Source: Nocardioides sp. zg-1230
GTDB taxonomy: Bacteria > Actinomycetota > Actinomycetes > Propionibacteriales > Nocardioidaceae
Reading direction: 5' to 3'
Length of the DNA: 64,000 bases
Assembly (NCBI RefSeq): GCF_013155335.1
Contig: NZ_JABJQZ010000001.1
Coordinates: 496,001-560,000 of the forward strand
Shown here: one piece after another, positions 42,341-50,986 of the stretch
Layout of the letters: every line of letters begins with the position of its first letter
Position numbering within the stretch: position 1 is the first letter of the stretch
Notes under the pieces: generated by a model
What the model saw: the letters and a program-made list of their open reading frames with translations, nothing else
What the model was told of the DNA's origin: nothing
The model's database searches: none
Program-made: the position numbers and the translations under genes

Positions 42341-42778
42341 ATGTTGGCACAGACCCTCGCCCGCGTCGCCCTGGGCAGCTTCATGGTGACCGCCGGCGTG
42401 CTGCACCTGACCACGCAGCGCGAGGAGTTCCGCGCGCAGGTGCCCGACTGGCTCCCCGTCGACGAGGACCTCACCGTCCTCGGGTCGGGCGTCGTGGAGG
42501 TGGCGCTGGGCGGGGCCTTCATCGCACTGCCGCAGCACCGGAGGACCATCGGGGCACTGCTTGCCGCCTTCTTCGTGGCGATCTTCCCCGGCAACATCGC
42601 GCAGTACGTCGAGGGCACCGACGCGTTCGGGCTCGACACCGACCGCGCCCGGCTCGTGCGGCTGTTCTTCCAGCCGGTGCTCGTCCTGTGGGCGCTGTGG
42701 GCCGGCGGCCTTCTCGGCCGACGCCGTACGGCACCCACCGAGGAGCAGGAGCGCGAAGAGGTCGAGACGGGCGAGTAG
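42341..42778 (+). CDS. DoxX-like small membrane protein
   Basis: A 145-residue protein with four predicted helices (about 5-22, 48-65, 70-92 and 105-125), opening ARVALGSFMVTAGVLHLTTQREEF, typical of DoxX-like/DUF4870-type proteins. An acidic, Arg-rich C-terminal tail follows. Function is not known; the family is often linked to redox or sulfur enzymes. The ATG at 42341 follows a TAGGCT box by 7 bases, which decides the start over an in-frame codon upstream that overlaps the previous gene's end. Confidence 0.78.
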   Translation: MLAQTLARVALGSFMVTAGVLHLTTQREEFRAQVPDWLPVDEDLTVLGSGVVEVALGGAFIALPQHRRTIGALLAAFFVAIFPGNIAQYVEGTDAFGLDTDRARLVRLFFQPVLVLWALWAGGLLGRRRTAPTEEQEREEVETGE

Positions 42779-42854
42779 CGCCACGTCCGGTCGGCGCCTC
42801 GGGTTTGGGCGCCGCCACGCGGGGCAGGTAGGGGTCCGAGAGAAGGGGGACTCC

Positions 42855-44741
42855 ATGCCCATCACCGTGCCCACCAGGAGCACCAGCAGGACATTCGTCG
42901 GCGTCGCCGGTCTGTGCGTCCTCGCACTGGCCGCCACCACGGCGCCCGTCACCACGGCCACCGCGTCGCAGGACCCGGACACCCGTCCCGTCGAGCTGCT
43001 CAGCCCGGCCGCGTCCGCCAGAGCCACGACCGAGGCCGGGGGAGGTGAGCGCTCGCGGGGCGTCGACGTCGACGCGGCCGCGCTCGACGCCGTACGCACC
43101 GGCGACCGCATCAGCCTCGAGCTGTTCGACGACACGACGGTCACCGCCGCCGTCGACCAGCGCACCGACGCGGCGGGGATCACGTCGTGGTCCGGCGGCA
43201 TCATCGGCGAGAAGGGCTCCGTCACCGGCGTCGTCGTCGGGGGGGTCACCCACATCAACGTCGCCTCCGTCGAGCACGGCACCTACGAGGTGCGCAGCAC
43301 GCCCGAGGGCGACTACGTCGTCGACGAGGCGGGCACCCCGCCGGGCGGCGAGGACGTCGTCCTGCCGGAGCACCCGGAGCGCCCCGGCCCCCCCGACGGG
43401 CACGACCACGGCACCGAGGCGCGCACCCAGCGCGACAGCGCCGACACCACGACCACCGGCCGTGCACCCGTCGCCGCCGCCGACGCGCCCGACACGATCG
43501 ACATCGCCATCGTCTATCCCGCCGCGCTGGTGGCCCAGATGGGCCAGGACGCCATGCAGGCGCAGTTCGCGCTCGGCATCGCCCAGACCAACGAGGCCTT
43601 CGCCGCTTCCGGCGTCTTCACCCGGGTGCGCCTCGTGGGCACCCGGCAGGTCGCCGCGGCACAGTCGTCCGTCCTGGCCACCAACCTCAAGGCGCTCGGC
43701 ACTCCGGGCGACGGCATGTTCGACGAGGCGCAGCAGCTGCGCGAGGAGACCCACGCCGACCTGGTGAGCCTGTGGCTGGCCGGCAGCGTGCCGGGCGGCG
43801 CGGCGTGCGGCATCGCCTACCTCGGCGGCCTCGACCCGCAGTACGACCCGGAGTACGCCGCCTGGTCGGTCGTCTACGCCGCCGCGTGCGCCACCGAGTT
43901 CCGGGCATTCGCCCACGAGGTCGGGCACAACCTCAGCGGCCACCACGACGCGGGTGCCTCGCAGCCGCCGACGGACGGCAAGCCCTACGCCCGCGGCTAC
44001 GTCGACGTGGGCGCGCGGACCATCACGGTGATGTCCTACTACGACCAGTGCGTCCGCGCGCAGGTCAACTGCACCCGGATCGGCTACTTCTCCAACCCGA
44101 ACGTTGCCTACAACGGTCGCGCGCAGGGCACGGCGGCCACCCAGAACGTGCAGGCGATCAACGAGCAGATCGCCACCGTCGCGGGCTACCGCCAGTCGCA
44201 GATCTACCCCGGAGCAGCCAGCATCGCCGGCCGTCCGCGCTTCAAGGGCACCGCGGAGGCGACCTCCACCCCCTGGTCCCCGGCCGTCACGCTGAGCTAC
44301 CAGTGGTGGCTCGACGGCGTCGCCGTCCCCGGCGCGACCGCCAGCACGTTCAAGCTGTCGCGACGTGACATCGGCAAGACCCTGACGCTCCAGGTGTTCG
44401 GCTCCGCGCCGTTCTACCCGACCGTCGTGGCCCCCGACGCCTCCGTCGTGGTCGGCAAGGCGATGTTCCGCACGAAGCGGCCCAAGCTCCGCGGCGTGCC
44501 GCGGGCCGGTCGCGTGCTCTCGGTGAAGGTGAAGGGCTGGAAGCCCAAGCCGGCCAAGAAGAGCGTCAAGGTGCGCTACCAGTGGCTGAAGAACGGGAAG
44601 AAGATCAAGGGCGCCAAGAAGGCGACCTACCGCGTCCGCGCCAAGGACCGCGGCAAGAAGATCTCGGTCCGGGTGACGGCCAAGAAGAAGGGCTACGAGA
44701 AGGCCCGGCGGAGCTCCAAGAAGGTCAAGATCCGCCGCTGA
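42855..44741 (+). CDS. Secreted metzincin (M12-like) metalloprotease with C-terminal repeats
   Basis: A 628-residue exported protein with a signal peptide (about 1-37). A propeptide-like region (about 40-200) precedes the catalytic domain, which begins DTIDIAIVYP. The zinc site HEVGHNLSGHHD starts at residue 354 (HExxHxxGxxHD type), and VMSYYD further on is the Met-turn. The domain is reprolysin-like. The C-terminal part has two immunoglobulin-like repeats of form YQWWLDGVAVPGATASTFKL and YQWLKNGKKIKGAKKATY, ending in a very lysine-rich tail (KKGYEKARRSSKKVKIRR) that may bind the cell surface. An AGAAGGGGG site precedes the ATG. Confidence 0.84.
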   Translation: MPITVPTRSTSRTFVGVAGLCVLALAATTAPVTTATASQDPDTRPVELLSPAASARATTEAGGGERSRGVDVDAAALDAVRTGDRISLELFDDTTVTAAVDQRTDAAGITSWSGGIIGEKGSVTGVVVGGVTHINVASVEHGTYEVRSTPEGDYVVDEAGTPPGGEDVVLPEHPERPGPPDGHDHGTEARTQRDSADTTTTGRAPVAAADAPDTIDIAIVYPAALVAQMGQDAMQAQFALGIAQTNEAFAASGVFTRVRLVGTRQVAAAQSSVLATNLKALGTPGDGMFDEAQQLREETHADLVSLWLAGSVPGGAACGIAYLGGLDPQYDPEYAAWSVVYAAACATEFRAFAHEVGHNLSGHHDAGASQPPTDGKPYARGYVDVGARTITVMSYYDQCVRAQVNCTRIGYFSNPNVAYNGRAQGTAATQNVQAINEQIATVAGYRQSQIYPGAASIAGRPRFKGTAEATSTPWSPAVTLSYQWWLDGVAVPGATASTFKLSRRDIGKTLTLQVFGSAPFYPTVVAPDASVVVGKAMFRTKRPKLRGVPRAGRVLSVKVKGWKPKPAKKSVKVRYQWLKNGKKIKGAKKATYRVRAKDRGKKISVRVTAKKKGYEKARRSSKKVKIRR

Positions 44742-44759
44742 CGTCCGCCGCCGGGCGGG

Positions 44760-45593
44760 TCACACGGTCGGCAGCCAGTCGACCCGCCCGGCGAGCAGGG
44801 CGTAGCCCACGAACGCGCCCACGTCGAGCAGCGTGTGCGCGACGACGAACGGCATCACCCGCCCCCAGCGGCGGAACAGCCAGCCGAAGAGCAGCCCCAT
44901 CGCGAGGTTGCCGACGAACCCGCCGAGCCCCTGGTAGAGGTGGTAGCTGCCGCGCAGGAGTGCTGCCAGCCCGATCGCGGCGGTGTCGCCGAAGCCGAGC
45001 TGGCGCAGCCGCACCTGCACGAAGCCGAGGACGACGAACTCCTCGAGCACCGCGTTCTGGGCGGCCGCCAGCACCAGCACGGGCACCCGCCACCACTCCC
45101 CCGGCAGGGACTGGGCCACGACCGTGAGGTTGGTGCCCAGCGCGAAGGTGGCAAGGTAGAACACCACGCCGACCGAGCCGACGCCCGCCGCGAGCCAGGC
45201 GCCCCGGCCCCAGTCCCGCCACGTGCTCCAGCCACCGTCGCGCGCCCAGACCTGCCGCAGGTTCGAGCCGGAGCGGACCAGGAGGTACGCCGCCAGCGCG
45301 ACCGGCACGAGCGCGAAGCCGATCCGCAGCAGCTGGTAGGTCAGGTCGAGCCACGGCCGGTCCGGGGCGAGGGAGTTGTTGAGGTTGGCCGCCTGCGCCG
45401 ACAGCGGCCCCGGCGCAGTGAGCGCCGAGACGATGCTGACGATCGAGTAGACCGCGCTCCGCCCGAGCGAGACCAGCAGCACGATCGCCAGCTCGGTCCA
45501 CAGCAGCGCCTTCGCCAGGTCCGGCACGCCACCCGGGACGGGTGTGTCCCGGAGTCGCCACCACGGGCGTACGTCATCGGCGGCGGTCGTCAC
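44760..45593 (-). CDS. CPBP-family intramembrane metalloprotease-like protein
   Basis: A 277-residue membrane protein with about eight helices. The CPBP (Abi) motif 1 appears as NAVLEEFVVLGFVQVRL (Glu-Glu at about 172-173), and the later helix has GSYHLYQGLGGFVGNLAMGLLFG and PFVVAHTLLDV with the expected histidines. In most CPBP proteases the pair of Glu is followed by an Arg at +3/+4; here that position is Leu, so catalysis is uncertain. The GTG at 45593 follows a GATGCT box by 6 bases. It is convergent with the metzincin gene. Confidence 0.8.
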   Translation of the reverse strand: MTTAADDVRPWWRLRDTPVPGGVPDLAKALLWTELAIVLLVSLGRSAVYSIVSIVSALTAPGPLSAQAANLNNSLAPDRPWLDLTYQLLRIGFALVPVALAAYLLVRSGSNLRQVWARDGGWSTWRDWGRGAWLAAGVGSVGVVFYLATFALGTNLTVVAQSLPGEWWRVPVLVLAAAQNAVLEEFVVLGFVQVRLRQLGFGDTAAIGLAALLRGSYHLYQGLGGFVGNLAMGLLFGWLFRRWGRVMPFVVAHTLLDVGAFVGYALLAGRVDWLPTV

Positions 45594-45736
45594 GGGGCCA
45601 GCATCCCCCAACCGGCTGAGCCGCCGCTGAGAGGACGCCCGCCCGCGGCTCGCGGACAGGCCCCCGGCGGCGGCCCGGCGCACCGCACGTCGACGCGGCC
45701 CTTGCCCGCCGTGCCGGTGCGTACGACGATCGGGTG

Positions 45737-46192
45737 GTGACCACGATCTACGAGGCCGCGGGCGGCATCGAGGTCTTCGTCCGGCTGGCCGAGGCGACGC
45801 ACCAGCGCTGCCTGGCCGACCCGCTGCTCAGCCACCCGTTCTCGCACGCGGACAACCAGCCGGACCACACCGACCGGCTGGCGGCGTACTGGGCGGAGGC
45901 GCTCGGCGGCCCGCCGACCTACACCACCACGATGGGCGGCAGCGAGTCGCACGTGCAGCGCCTGCACGCGGGCGAGGGTGAGTACGCCGTCGAGGCCGGC
46001 CCCCGTTTCGTGCAGTGCGTCCTCGACTCCTTCGACGAGGCCGGCGTGCCTGCCGATCCGCGGGTGCGGCAGGCCATCGCCGCCTACGTCACGTGGGCGG
46101 CTACCGGGCCGTTCCAGGCGTGGCCGGACGCTGCGGACGACGTCCCCCAAGGCTTGCCGATGCCGCGCTGGGACTGGGACGGGCCGGCCTGA
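45737..46192 (+). CDS. Truncated haemoglobin (group II-like)
   Basis: A 151-residue globin of the truncated family. The opening YEAAGGIEVFVRLAEATHQRCLADPLLSHPF is the A-B-helix pattern, AAYWAEALGGPPTYTTTMGG is the E-helix/loop stretch, and the proximal histidine is probably in SHVQRLHAGEG (about residue 77). Such proteins bind O2, NO or H2S. Of two tandem GTG codons I choose the second (45737), because a GACGAT box ends 6 bases before it. It is convergent with clpB, with a hairpin between them. Confidence 0.78.
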   Translation: MTTIYEAAGGIEVFVRLAEATHQRCLADPLLSHPFSHADNQPDHTDRLAAYWAEALGGPPTYTTTMGGSESHVQRLHAGEGEYAVEAGPRFVQCVLDSFDEAGVPADPRVRQAIAAYVTWAATGPFQAWPDAADDVPQGLPMPRWDWDGPA

Positions 46193-46245
46193 CGGCCTAC
46201 TTGGTGGGCGAGTCCGACACTTGGCGGCCTCCACAACGGCCGACG

Positions 46246-46283
46246 AGTGGTGGACTCCCCGCTCACGCGGGGAGTCCACCACT
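46246..46283. terminator. Perfect 17-bp hairpin, TCAC loop, between convergent genes
   Basis: AGTGGTGGACTCCCCGC (46246-46262) pairs exactly with 46267-46283. It separates the globin gene from clpB. No T-tract is present on either strand. The stem resembles, but does not match, the GGTGG-C-CCACCC stems at 1973-2109. Confidence 0.72.
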
Positions 46284-46303
46284 GGGAGGGGTAGTCCGCC
46301 GCC

Positions 46304-48886
46304 TCAGGCCAGCACGAGCCCGTCGTCACCCACGTCGACCGTGACGGCGCCGCCGTCGGTGACCTGACCGGCGATGAGCAGCCGGGCGAGCGGGTCACCG
46401 ATGGCCGACTGGATGAGCCGACGCAGCGGCCGGGCGCCGTACGCCGGGTCGTAGCCGGTCTCGGCCAGCCACGCGCGGGCCGCGTCGGTCACCGAGATCG
46501 TGATCCGCCGGACCGCGAGCCGCTGCTCGAGCAGCGCGAGCTGCAGGTCGACGATGTGCGCCAGGTCGTCCTTCGACAGCGCGTCGAACATGACCACCTC
46601 GTCGAGCCGGTTGAGGAACTCGGGCTTGAAGTGCGCCCGCACCACGTTCATCACCGACATCTTCTTGGTGTCCGGCATCAGGTTCGGGTCGACCAGGAAG
46701 TTCGATCCGAGGTTGGAGGTGAGGATCAGCAGCGTGTTGCGGAAGTCGACCGTCCGACCCTGGCCGTCAGTGAGCCGGCCGTCGTCGAGCACCTGCAGCA
46801 GGATGTCGAAGACCTCCGGGTGCGCCTTCTCGACCTCGTCGAGCAGCACGACGCTGTAGGGGCGTCGCCGTACGGCCTCGGTGAGCTGGCCGCCCTCGTC
46901 GTAGCCGACGTAGCCGGGAGGGGCGCCGACGAGCCGCGAGACCGAGTGCTTCTCGCTGTACTCGCTCATGTCGATGCGCACGATCGCGCGCTCGTCATCG
47001 AAGAGGAAGTCCGCCAGCGCTTTGGCGAGCTCGGTCTTGCCCGTGCCGGTGGGGCCGAGGAAGAGGAACGACCCGGTCGGCCGGTTGGGGTCGGAGATGC
47101 CGGCGCGCGAGCGGCGTACGGCGTCGCTGACCGCGGTGACGGCCTCGCGCTGCCCGATCAGGCGCTCGCCGATGACCGACTCCATCTCGAGCAGCTTGGC
47201 GGTCTCGCCCTGGAGCATCTTGCCCGTGGGGATGCCGGTCCAGGCCTCGACGACGTCGGCGATCTGCTCGGCGCCGACCTCCTCGCCGACCAGCGGCTCG
47301 ATGTCGGCGAGCTCGGCCTGCTCGACCTCGGCGATCTGCTTCTCGAGCGCCGGGATCTGGCCGTACTGGATCTCCGAGGCACCGGCGAGGTCACCCTCGC
47401 GCAGCTTCTTCTCGGCCTCGATCTTGAGCTGGTCGAGCTGGCGGCGCAGCTCGCCCTCGCCCTGCAGCTGGTCCTTCTCGCGCTCCCAGCGGGTCTCGAG
47501 CCCGCGCAGCTCCTCCTCGCGGTCGGCGAGGTCCTTGCGCAGCGCCTCGAGCCGGTCGACCGACGCGGCGTCGGTCTCCTTGGCGAGCGCGAACTCCTCC
47601 ATCTTGAGCCGCTCGACCTGGCGGCGGAGCTGGTCGATCTCCTCGGGCGAGGACTCGTGCTCCATCCGCAGCCGGGACGACGCCTCGTCGATGAGGTCGA
47701 TGGCCTTGTCGGGCAGCTGCCGGCCGGTGATGTAGCGGTCGGACAGCGTGGCGGCGGCGACCAGCGCGGCGTCGGTGATCCGGACGCCGTGGTGCGCCTC
47801 GTACTTCTCCTGGATGCCGCGCAGGATCTGGATGGTGTCCTCGACGCTGGGCTCGCCGACGAAGACCTGCTGGAAGCGCCGCTCGAGCGCCGGGTCCTTC
47901 TCGATGCGCTCGCGGTACTCGTCGAGCGTCGTCGCGCCGATCATGTGCAGCTCGCCGCGCGCCAGCATCGGCTTGAGCATGTTGCCGGCGTCCATGGCCG
48001 AGTCGCCGCCGGCGCCCGCCCCCACGACCGTGTGCAGCTCGTCGATGAAGGTGATGACCTGCCCGCCGGCGTCCTTGATCTCCTCGAGGACGGCCTTGAG
48101 GCGCTCCTCGAACTCGCCGCGGTACTTCGCACCCGCGACCATCGCCGCCAGGTCGAGCGCCAGCACGCGCCGCCCCTTGAGCGAGTCGGGCACGTCGCCG
48201 GCGACCACGCGCTGGGCGAGGCCCTCGACGACCGCGGTCTTGCCGACGCCGGGCTCGCCAATGAGGACCGGGTTGTTCTTCGTGCGCCGCGACAGCACCT
48301 GGATGACGCGGCGGATCTCGGCGTCCCGGCCGATCACCGGGTCGAGCCGGCCGTCCTCGGCCGCCTGGGTGAGGTCGACGCTGTACTTCTCCAGCGACTC
48401 GTACGACGCCTCGGCGCTCTCGCTGGTCACGCGCCGGTTGCCGCGGACGGCGGTGATCGCCTCCCGCAGCCCGGCCGCGGTCAGGCCGGCGTCGGTGAGC
48501 ACCTTCTGCCCGCTCGACTCGACGGTCGCGGTGGCGACGAGCAGGTGGTCGGTGGCGACGTAGTCGTCCTTCATCGACGCGGCGAGGTCGATCGCCTGCG
48601 CCAGGACACGGGTCAGCGACGCGGACGCGCTGGGCTGCTGGACGGTCGAGCCGGTGGCGCGGGGCAGCTGCTGCTGCACGTTCTCGGCCTGGGCGAGCAG
48701 GGTCGCGGGATCGACGCCCGCCTTCTGCACGAGGCTGCGGGTGGCGCCGTCCTCCTGCTTGAGCAGCGCGACGAGCAGGTGGATGGGCTCGGTGGTGGTG
48801 TTGCCGCCGGTCGTCGCGGCGAGCTGGGCAGCCTCGACGACCTCGCGGCTGCGGGTGGTGAACTTCTCGGCACCGAACTGGCTCAA
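46304..48886 (-). CDS. clpB: ATP-dependent disaggregase chaperone ClpB
   Basis: An 860-residue HSP100 protein with an N-terminal domain (about 1-145), first AAA+ module (Walker A GEPGVGKT at about 206-213), a middle coiled coil (about 400-530, very rich in Glu, Arg and Leu) and a second AAA+ module (GPTGTGKT at about 610-617). It works with DnaK to dissolve protein aggregates. The start is a TTG, decided by the GGAGGA ribosome site about 6 bases upstream and by alignment of the N-domain. A HAIR-like inverted repeat lies about 60 bases upstream, so HspR is the probable repressor. It lies 8.3 kb from the dnaK operon. Confidence 0.96.
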   Translation of the reverse strand: MSQFGAEKFTTRSREVVEAAQLAATTGGNTTTEPIHLLVALLKQEDGATRSLVQKAGVDPATLLAQAENVQQQLPRATGSTVQQPSASASLTRVLAQAIDLAASMKDDYVATDHLLVATATVESSGQKVLTDAGLTAAGLREAITAVRGNRRVTSESAEASYESLEKYSVDLTQAAEDGRLDPVIGRDAEIRRVIQVLSRRTKNNPVLIGEPGVGKTAVVEGLAQRVVAGDVPDSLKGRRVLALDLAAMVAGAKYRGEFEERLKAVLEEIKDAGGQVITFIDELHTVVGAGAGGDSAMDAGNMLKPMLARGELHMIGATTLDEYRERIEKDPALERRFQQVFVGEPSVEDTIQILRGIQEKYEAHHGVRITDAALVAAATLSDRYITGRQLPDKAIDLIDEASSRLRMEHESSPEEIDQLRRQVERLKMEEFALAKETDAASVDRLEALRKDLADREEELRGLETRWEREKDQLQGEGELRRQLDQLKIEAEKKLREGDLAGASEIQYGQIPALEKQIAEVEQAELADIEPLVGEEVGAEQIADVVEAWTGIPTGKMLQGETAKLLEMESVIGERLIGQREAVTAVSDAVRRSRAGISDPNRPTGSFLFLGPTGTGKTELAKALADFLFDDERAIVRIDMSEYSEKHSVSRLVGAPPGYVGYDEGGQLTEAVRRRPYSVVLLDEVEKAHPEVFDILLQVLDDGRLTDGQGRTVDFRNTLLILTSNLGSNFLVDPNLMPDTKKMSVMNVVRAHFKPEFLNRLDEVVMFDALSKDDLAHIVDLQLALLEQRLAVRRITISVTDAARAWLAETGYDPAYGARPLRRLIQSAIGDPLARLLIAGQVTDGGAVTVDVGDDGLVLA

Positions 48887-48910
48887 CTCTTCCTCCGTGT
48901 GCGTGGCGTG

Positions 48911-48927
48911 GGGACCACTGTGGTCCC
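48911..48927. promoter_or_regulatory. Perfect 17-nt palindrome in the clpB leader
   Basis: GGGACCAC (48911-48918) and GTGGTCCC (48920-48927) are exact reverse complements around a single base. It lies between the clpB start and the HAIR-like site, 24 bases upstream of the start codon. A one-base centre favours a protein-binding dyad over an RNA hairpin, but no binding protein is known here. Confidence 0.5.
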
Positions 48928-48946
48928 ACTCCGTGCAACGCGCCAG

Positions 48947-48971
48947 AAGTTGAGTCGATTCCCCTCAACTT
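48947..48971 (-). promoter_or_regulatory. HAIR-like HspR operator upstream of clpB
   Basis: AAGTTGAG (48947-48954) and CTCAACTT (48964-48971) are perfect 8-base arms. Within them GTTGAGT-N7-CCTCAAC resembles the HspR-associated inverted repeat CTTGAGT-N7-ACTCAAG. The central 7-nt spacer matches the consensus length. It is the same kind of site as at 57259-57279. Confidence 0.75.
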
Positions 48972-49064
48972 TGATCTGTCCCAAACTGGTCAATTCGCTG
49001 CGGCAGCCCAAGGCTTTACCGTCCATCTGTTTCATTCCGCGAACAAGCGGGCACTCTTGGTGTT

Positions 49065-49163
49065 ATGGGCAAGCTGATCTTCGACAACCGGTTCGTCGGC
49101 GTCGCGTTCGTGTTGCTGCTGTTCGTCAACGCGTTCGCGATCCAGAACGGCTGGTACGCCTGA
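49065..49163 (+). CDS. Small membrane protein, 32 residues
   Basis: A 32-residue protein, MGKLIFDNRFVGVAFVLLLF at the start, with one predicted membrane helix (about 9-26) and a polar C-terminus ending NGWYA. A CACTCT box at 49052-49057 lies 7 bases before the ATG, the same leaderless spacing as the surrounding genes, which is the main reason for calling it. It sits between divergent clpB and the YkgJ-like gene in an otherwise AT-rich gap. I know no family for it; small membrane proteins of this size are common regulators of larger membrane proteins. Confidence 0.55.
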   Translation: MGKLIFDNRFVGVAFVLLLFVNAFAIQNGWYA

Positions 49164-49205
49164 GGTCCCACCGGCCTCATGCCGTGTCCGTGACACGATC
49201 CCCGG

Positions 49206-49991
49206 GTGCCGACACCCGGGTTGAGCTCTGACTGCGCGCGCTGCTTCGGCCTCTGCTGCGTGCTGCTCCCCTTCTCCGCCTCGGCCGGCTTCGGCGTCGA
49301 CAAGCCCGGCGGGCGCCCGTGCCTCAACCTGCTCGAGGACGACAGCTGCCGCATCCACGCCACCCTGCGCGAGGACGGCTGGCCGGGCTGCACGGTCTTC
49401 GAGTGCTTCGGTGCCGGCCAACAGGTCTCCCAGGTCACCTACGCCGGCAGGTCGTGGCGCGAGCAGGACAACCTGCCCGAGATGGCCGCCGTGCTGTCGG
49501 TCATGCGCCAGCTCCACGAGATGCTCGTCCACCTCGTCGAGGTCGCACGGCGCTCGCCCGACCCCGCCGCCGACGCGGTGCGCGCCGAGATCGAGGCCCT
49601 CACCGCGGCCGACCCCGAGACGTTGCTGGACGCCGACGTCGACGCCCTCCACGAGCGGGTCGGCGGGCTGCTCGCCGAAGCCAGCGCGCGCGTACGACGT
49701 CCCTGGCCGGGCGCGCGCGACCACACCCGCGCCGACCTCGCCGGACGGCGGCTCACCGGCGACCACCGCGGTGCCACCTTCCGCGGCGCCCTGCTCATCG
49801 CGGCCGACCTCCGGACAGCCGAGCTGCGCGACGCCGATCTCCTCGGCGCCGACCTGCGCGACGCCGACGTACGCGGGTGCGACCTGACGACGGCCCTCTT
49901 CCTCACCCAGCCGCAGGTCAACGCGGCCATCGGGGACGGGGCGACCACCCTTCCGGAGGGTTTGTCGCGCCCTGCCCGCTGGCAGACCTGA
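49206..49991 (+). CDS. YkgJ-like Cys-cluster protein with pentapeptide repeats
   Basis: A 261-residue protein with two parts. The N-terminal half has a cysteine cluster CARCFGLCC (about 10-18), then a further Cys at PCLNLL, SCRIHATLR, GCTVFECFG. This spacing follows the YkgJ/CxxCxxCC zinc- or iron-chelating domain. The C-terminal half (about 175-240) has pentapeptide repeats of the A(D/N)LxG/A type: ADLAGRRLTG, ATFRGALLIAADLRTAELRDADLLGADLRDADVRGCDL. The fusion is unusual. Function is unknown; a metal-binding scaffold is a guess. The GTG follows a CACGAT box by 6 bases. Confidence 0.75.
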   Translation: MPTPGLSSDCARCFGLCCVLLPFSASAGFGVDKPGGRPCLNLLEDDSCRIHATLREDGWPGCTVFECFGAGQQVSQVTYAGRSWREQDNLPEMAAVLSVMRQLHEMLVHLVEVARRSPDPAADAVRAEIEALTAADPETLLDADVDALHERVGGLLAEASARVRRPWPGARDHTRADLAGRRLTGDHRGATFRGALLIAADLRTAELRDADLLGADLRDADVRGCDLTTALFLTQPQVNAAIGDGATTLPEGLSRPARWQT

Positions 49992-50032
49992 GACGACGGA
50001 ATACCGCCCGGACGGGTCGCGCTGTGCCTGCC

Positions 50033-50878
50033 ATGACCGTTCCCAGCATCCAGCTCCATGACGGCACGTCCATCCCGCAGCTCGGATTCGGCGTGTTCCA
50101 GATCGACCCCGCCGACACCGCGGAGGCGGTGACCCGGGCCCTCGAGGTCGGCTACCGCCACATCGACACGGCCGAGATGTACGGCAACGAGAAGGAGGTG
50201 GGCGAGGCGCTGCGCTCCTCCGGCCTGGCACGTGACGACGTCTACGTGACCTCCAAGCTCAACAACGGCTTCCACGAGCCCGCGGAGGCCGAACGCGCCT
50301 TCGAGAGGACCCTCGCCGACCTCGGCCTCGACCGCATCGACCTGTTCCTCATCCACTGGCCGCTGCCCACTCGCTACGACGGCGACTTCGTCTCGACCTG
50401 GCGCACGATGGCGTCGTTCGTCGAGGACGGCCGCGCCGCGTCGGTGGGTGTCTCCAACTTCCAGCCCGCCCACCTGCAGCGCATCGTCGACGAGACCGGC
50501 GTCGTGCCGGTGGTCAACCAGGTGGAGGTGCACCCCTACCTCATTAACGAGGACGTGCGGGCGGCGAACGCGAAGCACGGCATCGCGACCGAGGCGTGGT
50601 CGCCGATCGCGAAGGGCCAGGTGCTCGACGACGCGGTGATCACCGAGATCGCCGAGGCCAAGGGCCGGTCGACCGCCCAGGTCACGCTGCGCTGGCACGT
50701 CGAGCGCGGCGACATCGTCTTCCCCAAGTCGGTGAACCCCGGGCGCATGAAGGAGAACTTCGAGATCTTCGACTTCGAGCTCACCGACGACGAGGTCGCC
50801 CGCATCTCCGGCCTCGACCGAGGCGAGGACGGCCGCACCGGCCCCCACCCCGACACGTTCGACTACATCCCCGGCTGA
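50033..50878 (+). CDS. Aldo/keto reductase
   Basis: A 281-residue (beta/alpha)8 NADPH-dependent oxidoreductase. The signature pattern LGFGVFQI, RHIDTAEMYGNEKEVGEALRSSG (with the catalytic Asp and Tyr), LFLIHWPLP, VGVSNFQPAHL, VVNQVEVHPYL and FPKSVNPGRMKENFEIFDFELTDDE is complete. It matches the AKR5-type 2,5-diketo-D-gluconate reductases common in actinobacteria; the physiological substrate is not known. It stands alone and is followed by a clear intrinsic terminator-like hairpin. Confidence 0.92.
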   Translation: MTVPSIQLHDGTSIPQLGFGVFQIDPADTAEAVTRALEVGYRHIDTAEMYGNEKEVGEALRSSGLARDDVYVTSKLNNGFHEPAEAERAFERTLADLGLDRIDLFLIHWPLPTRYDGDFVSTWRTMASFVEDGRAASVGVSNFQPAHLQRIVDETGVVPVVNQVEVHPYLINEDVRAANAKHGIATEAWSPIAKGQVLDDAVITEIAEAKGRSTAQVTLRWHVERGDIVFPKSVNPGRMKENFEIFDFELTDDEVARISGLDRGEDGRTGPHPDTFDYIPG

Positions 50879-50891
50879 CGTCTCCAGGCAC

Positions 50892-50925
50892 CGAAGGCCC
50901 GACCCCGCTCCGGGTCGGGCCTTCG
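50892..50925 (+). terminator. 14-bp stem-loop terminator after aldo/keto reductase
   Basis: CGAAGGCCCGACCC (50892-50905) pairs perfectly with GGGTCGGGCCTTCG (50912-50925) across a 6-nt loop, beginning 13 bases after the stop. A short TCGT follows, not a T-tract. Confidence 0.75.
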
Positions 50926-50986
50926 TCGTGCGAGCACCGTGCGCATACTCAGGCGCGGCGCTGCCCGGCCGGTCCAGACTCGCCCC

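Noticed and set aside
49183..49197. Small CGTGTC/GACACG inverted repeat next to the YkgJ-like gene's -10 box
   Set aside because: Only 6-bp arms; it could be an operator, but there is no regulator nearby and no second copy.
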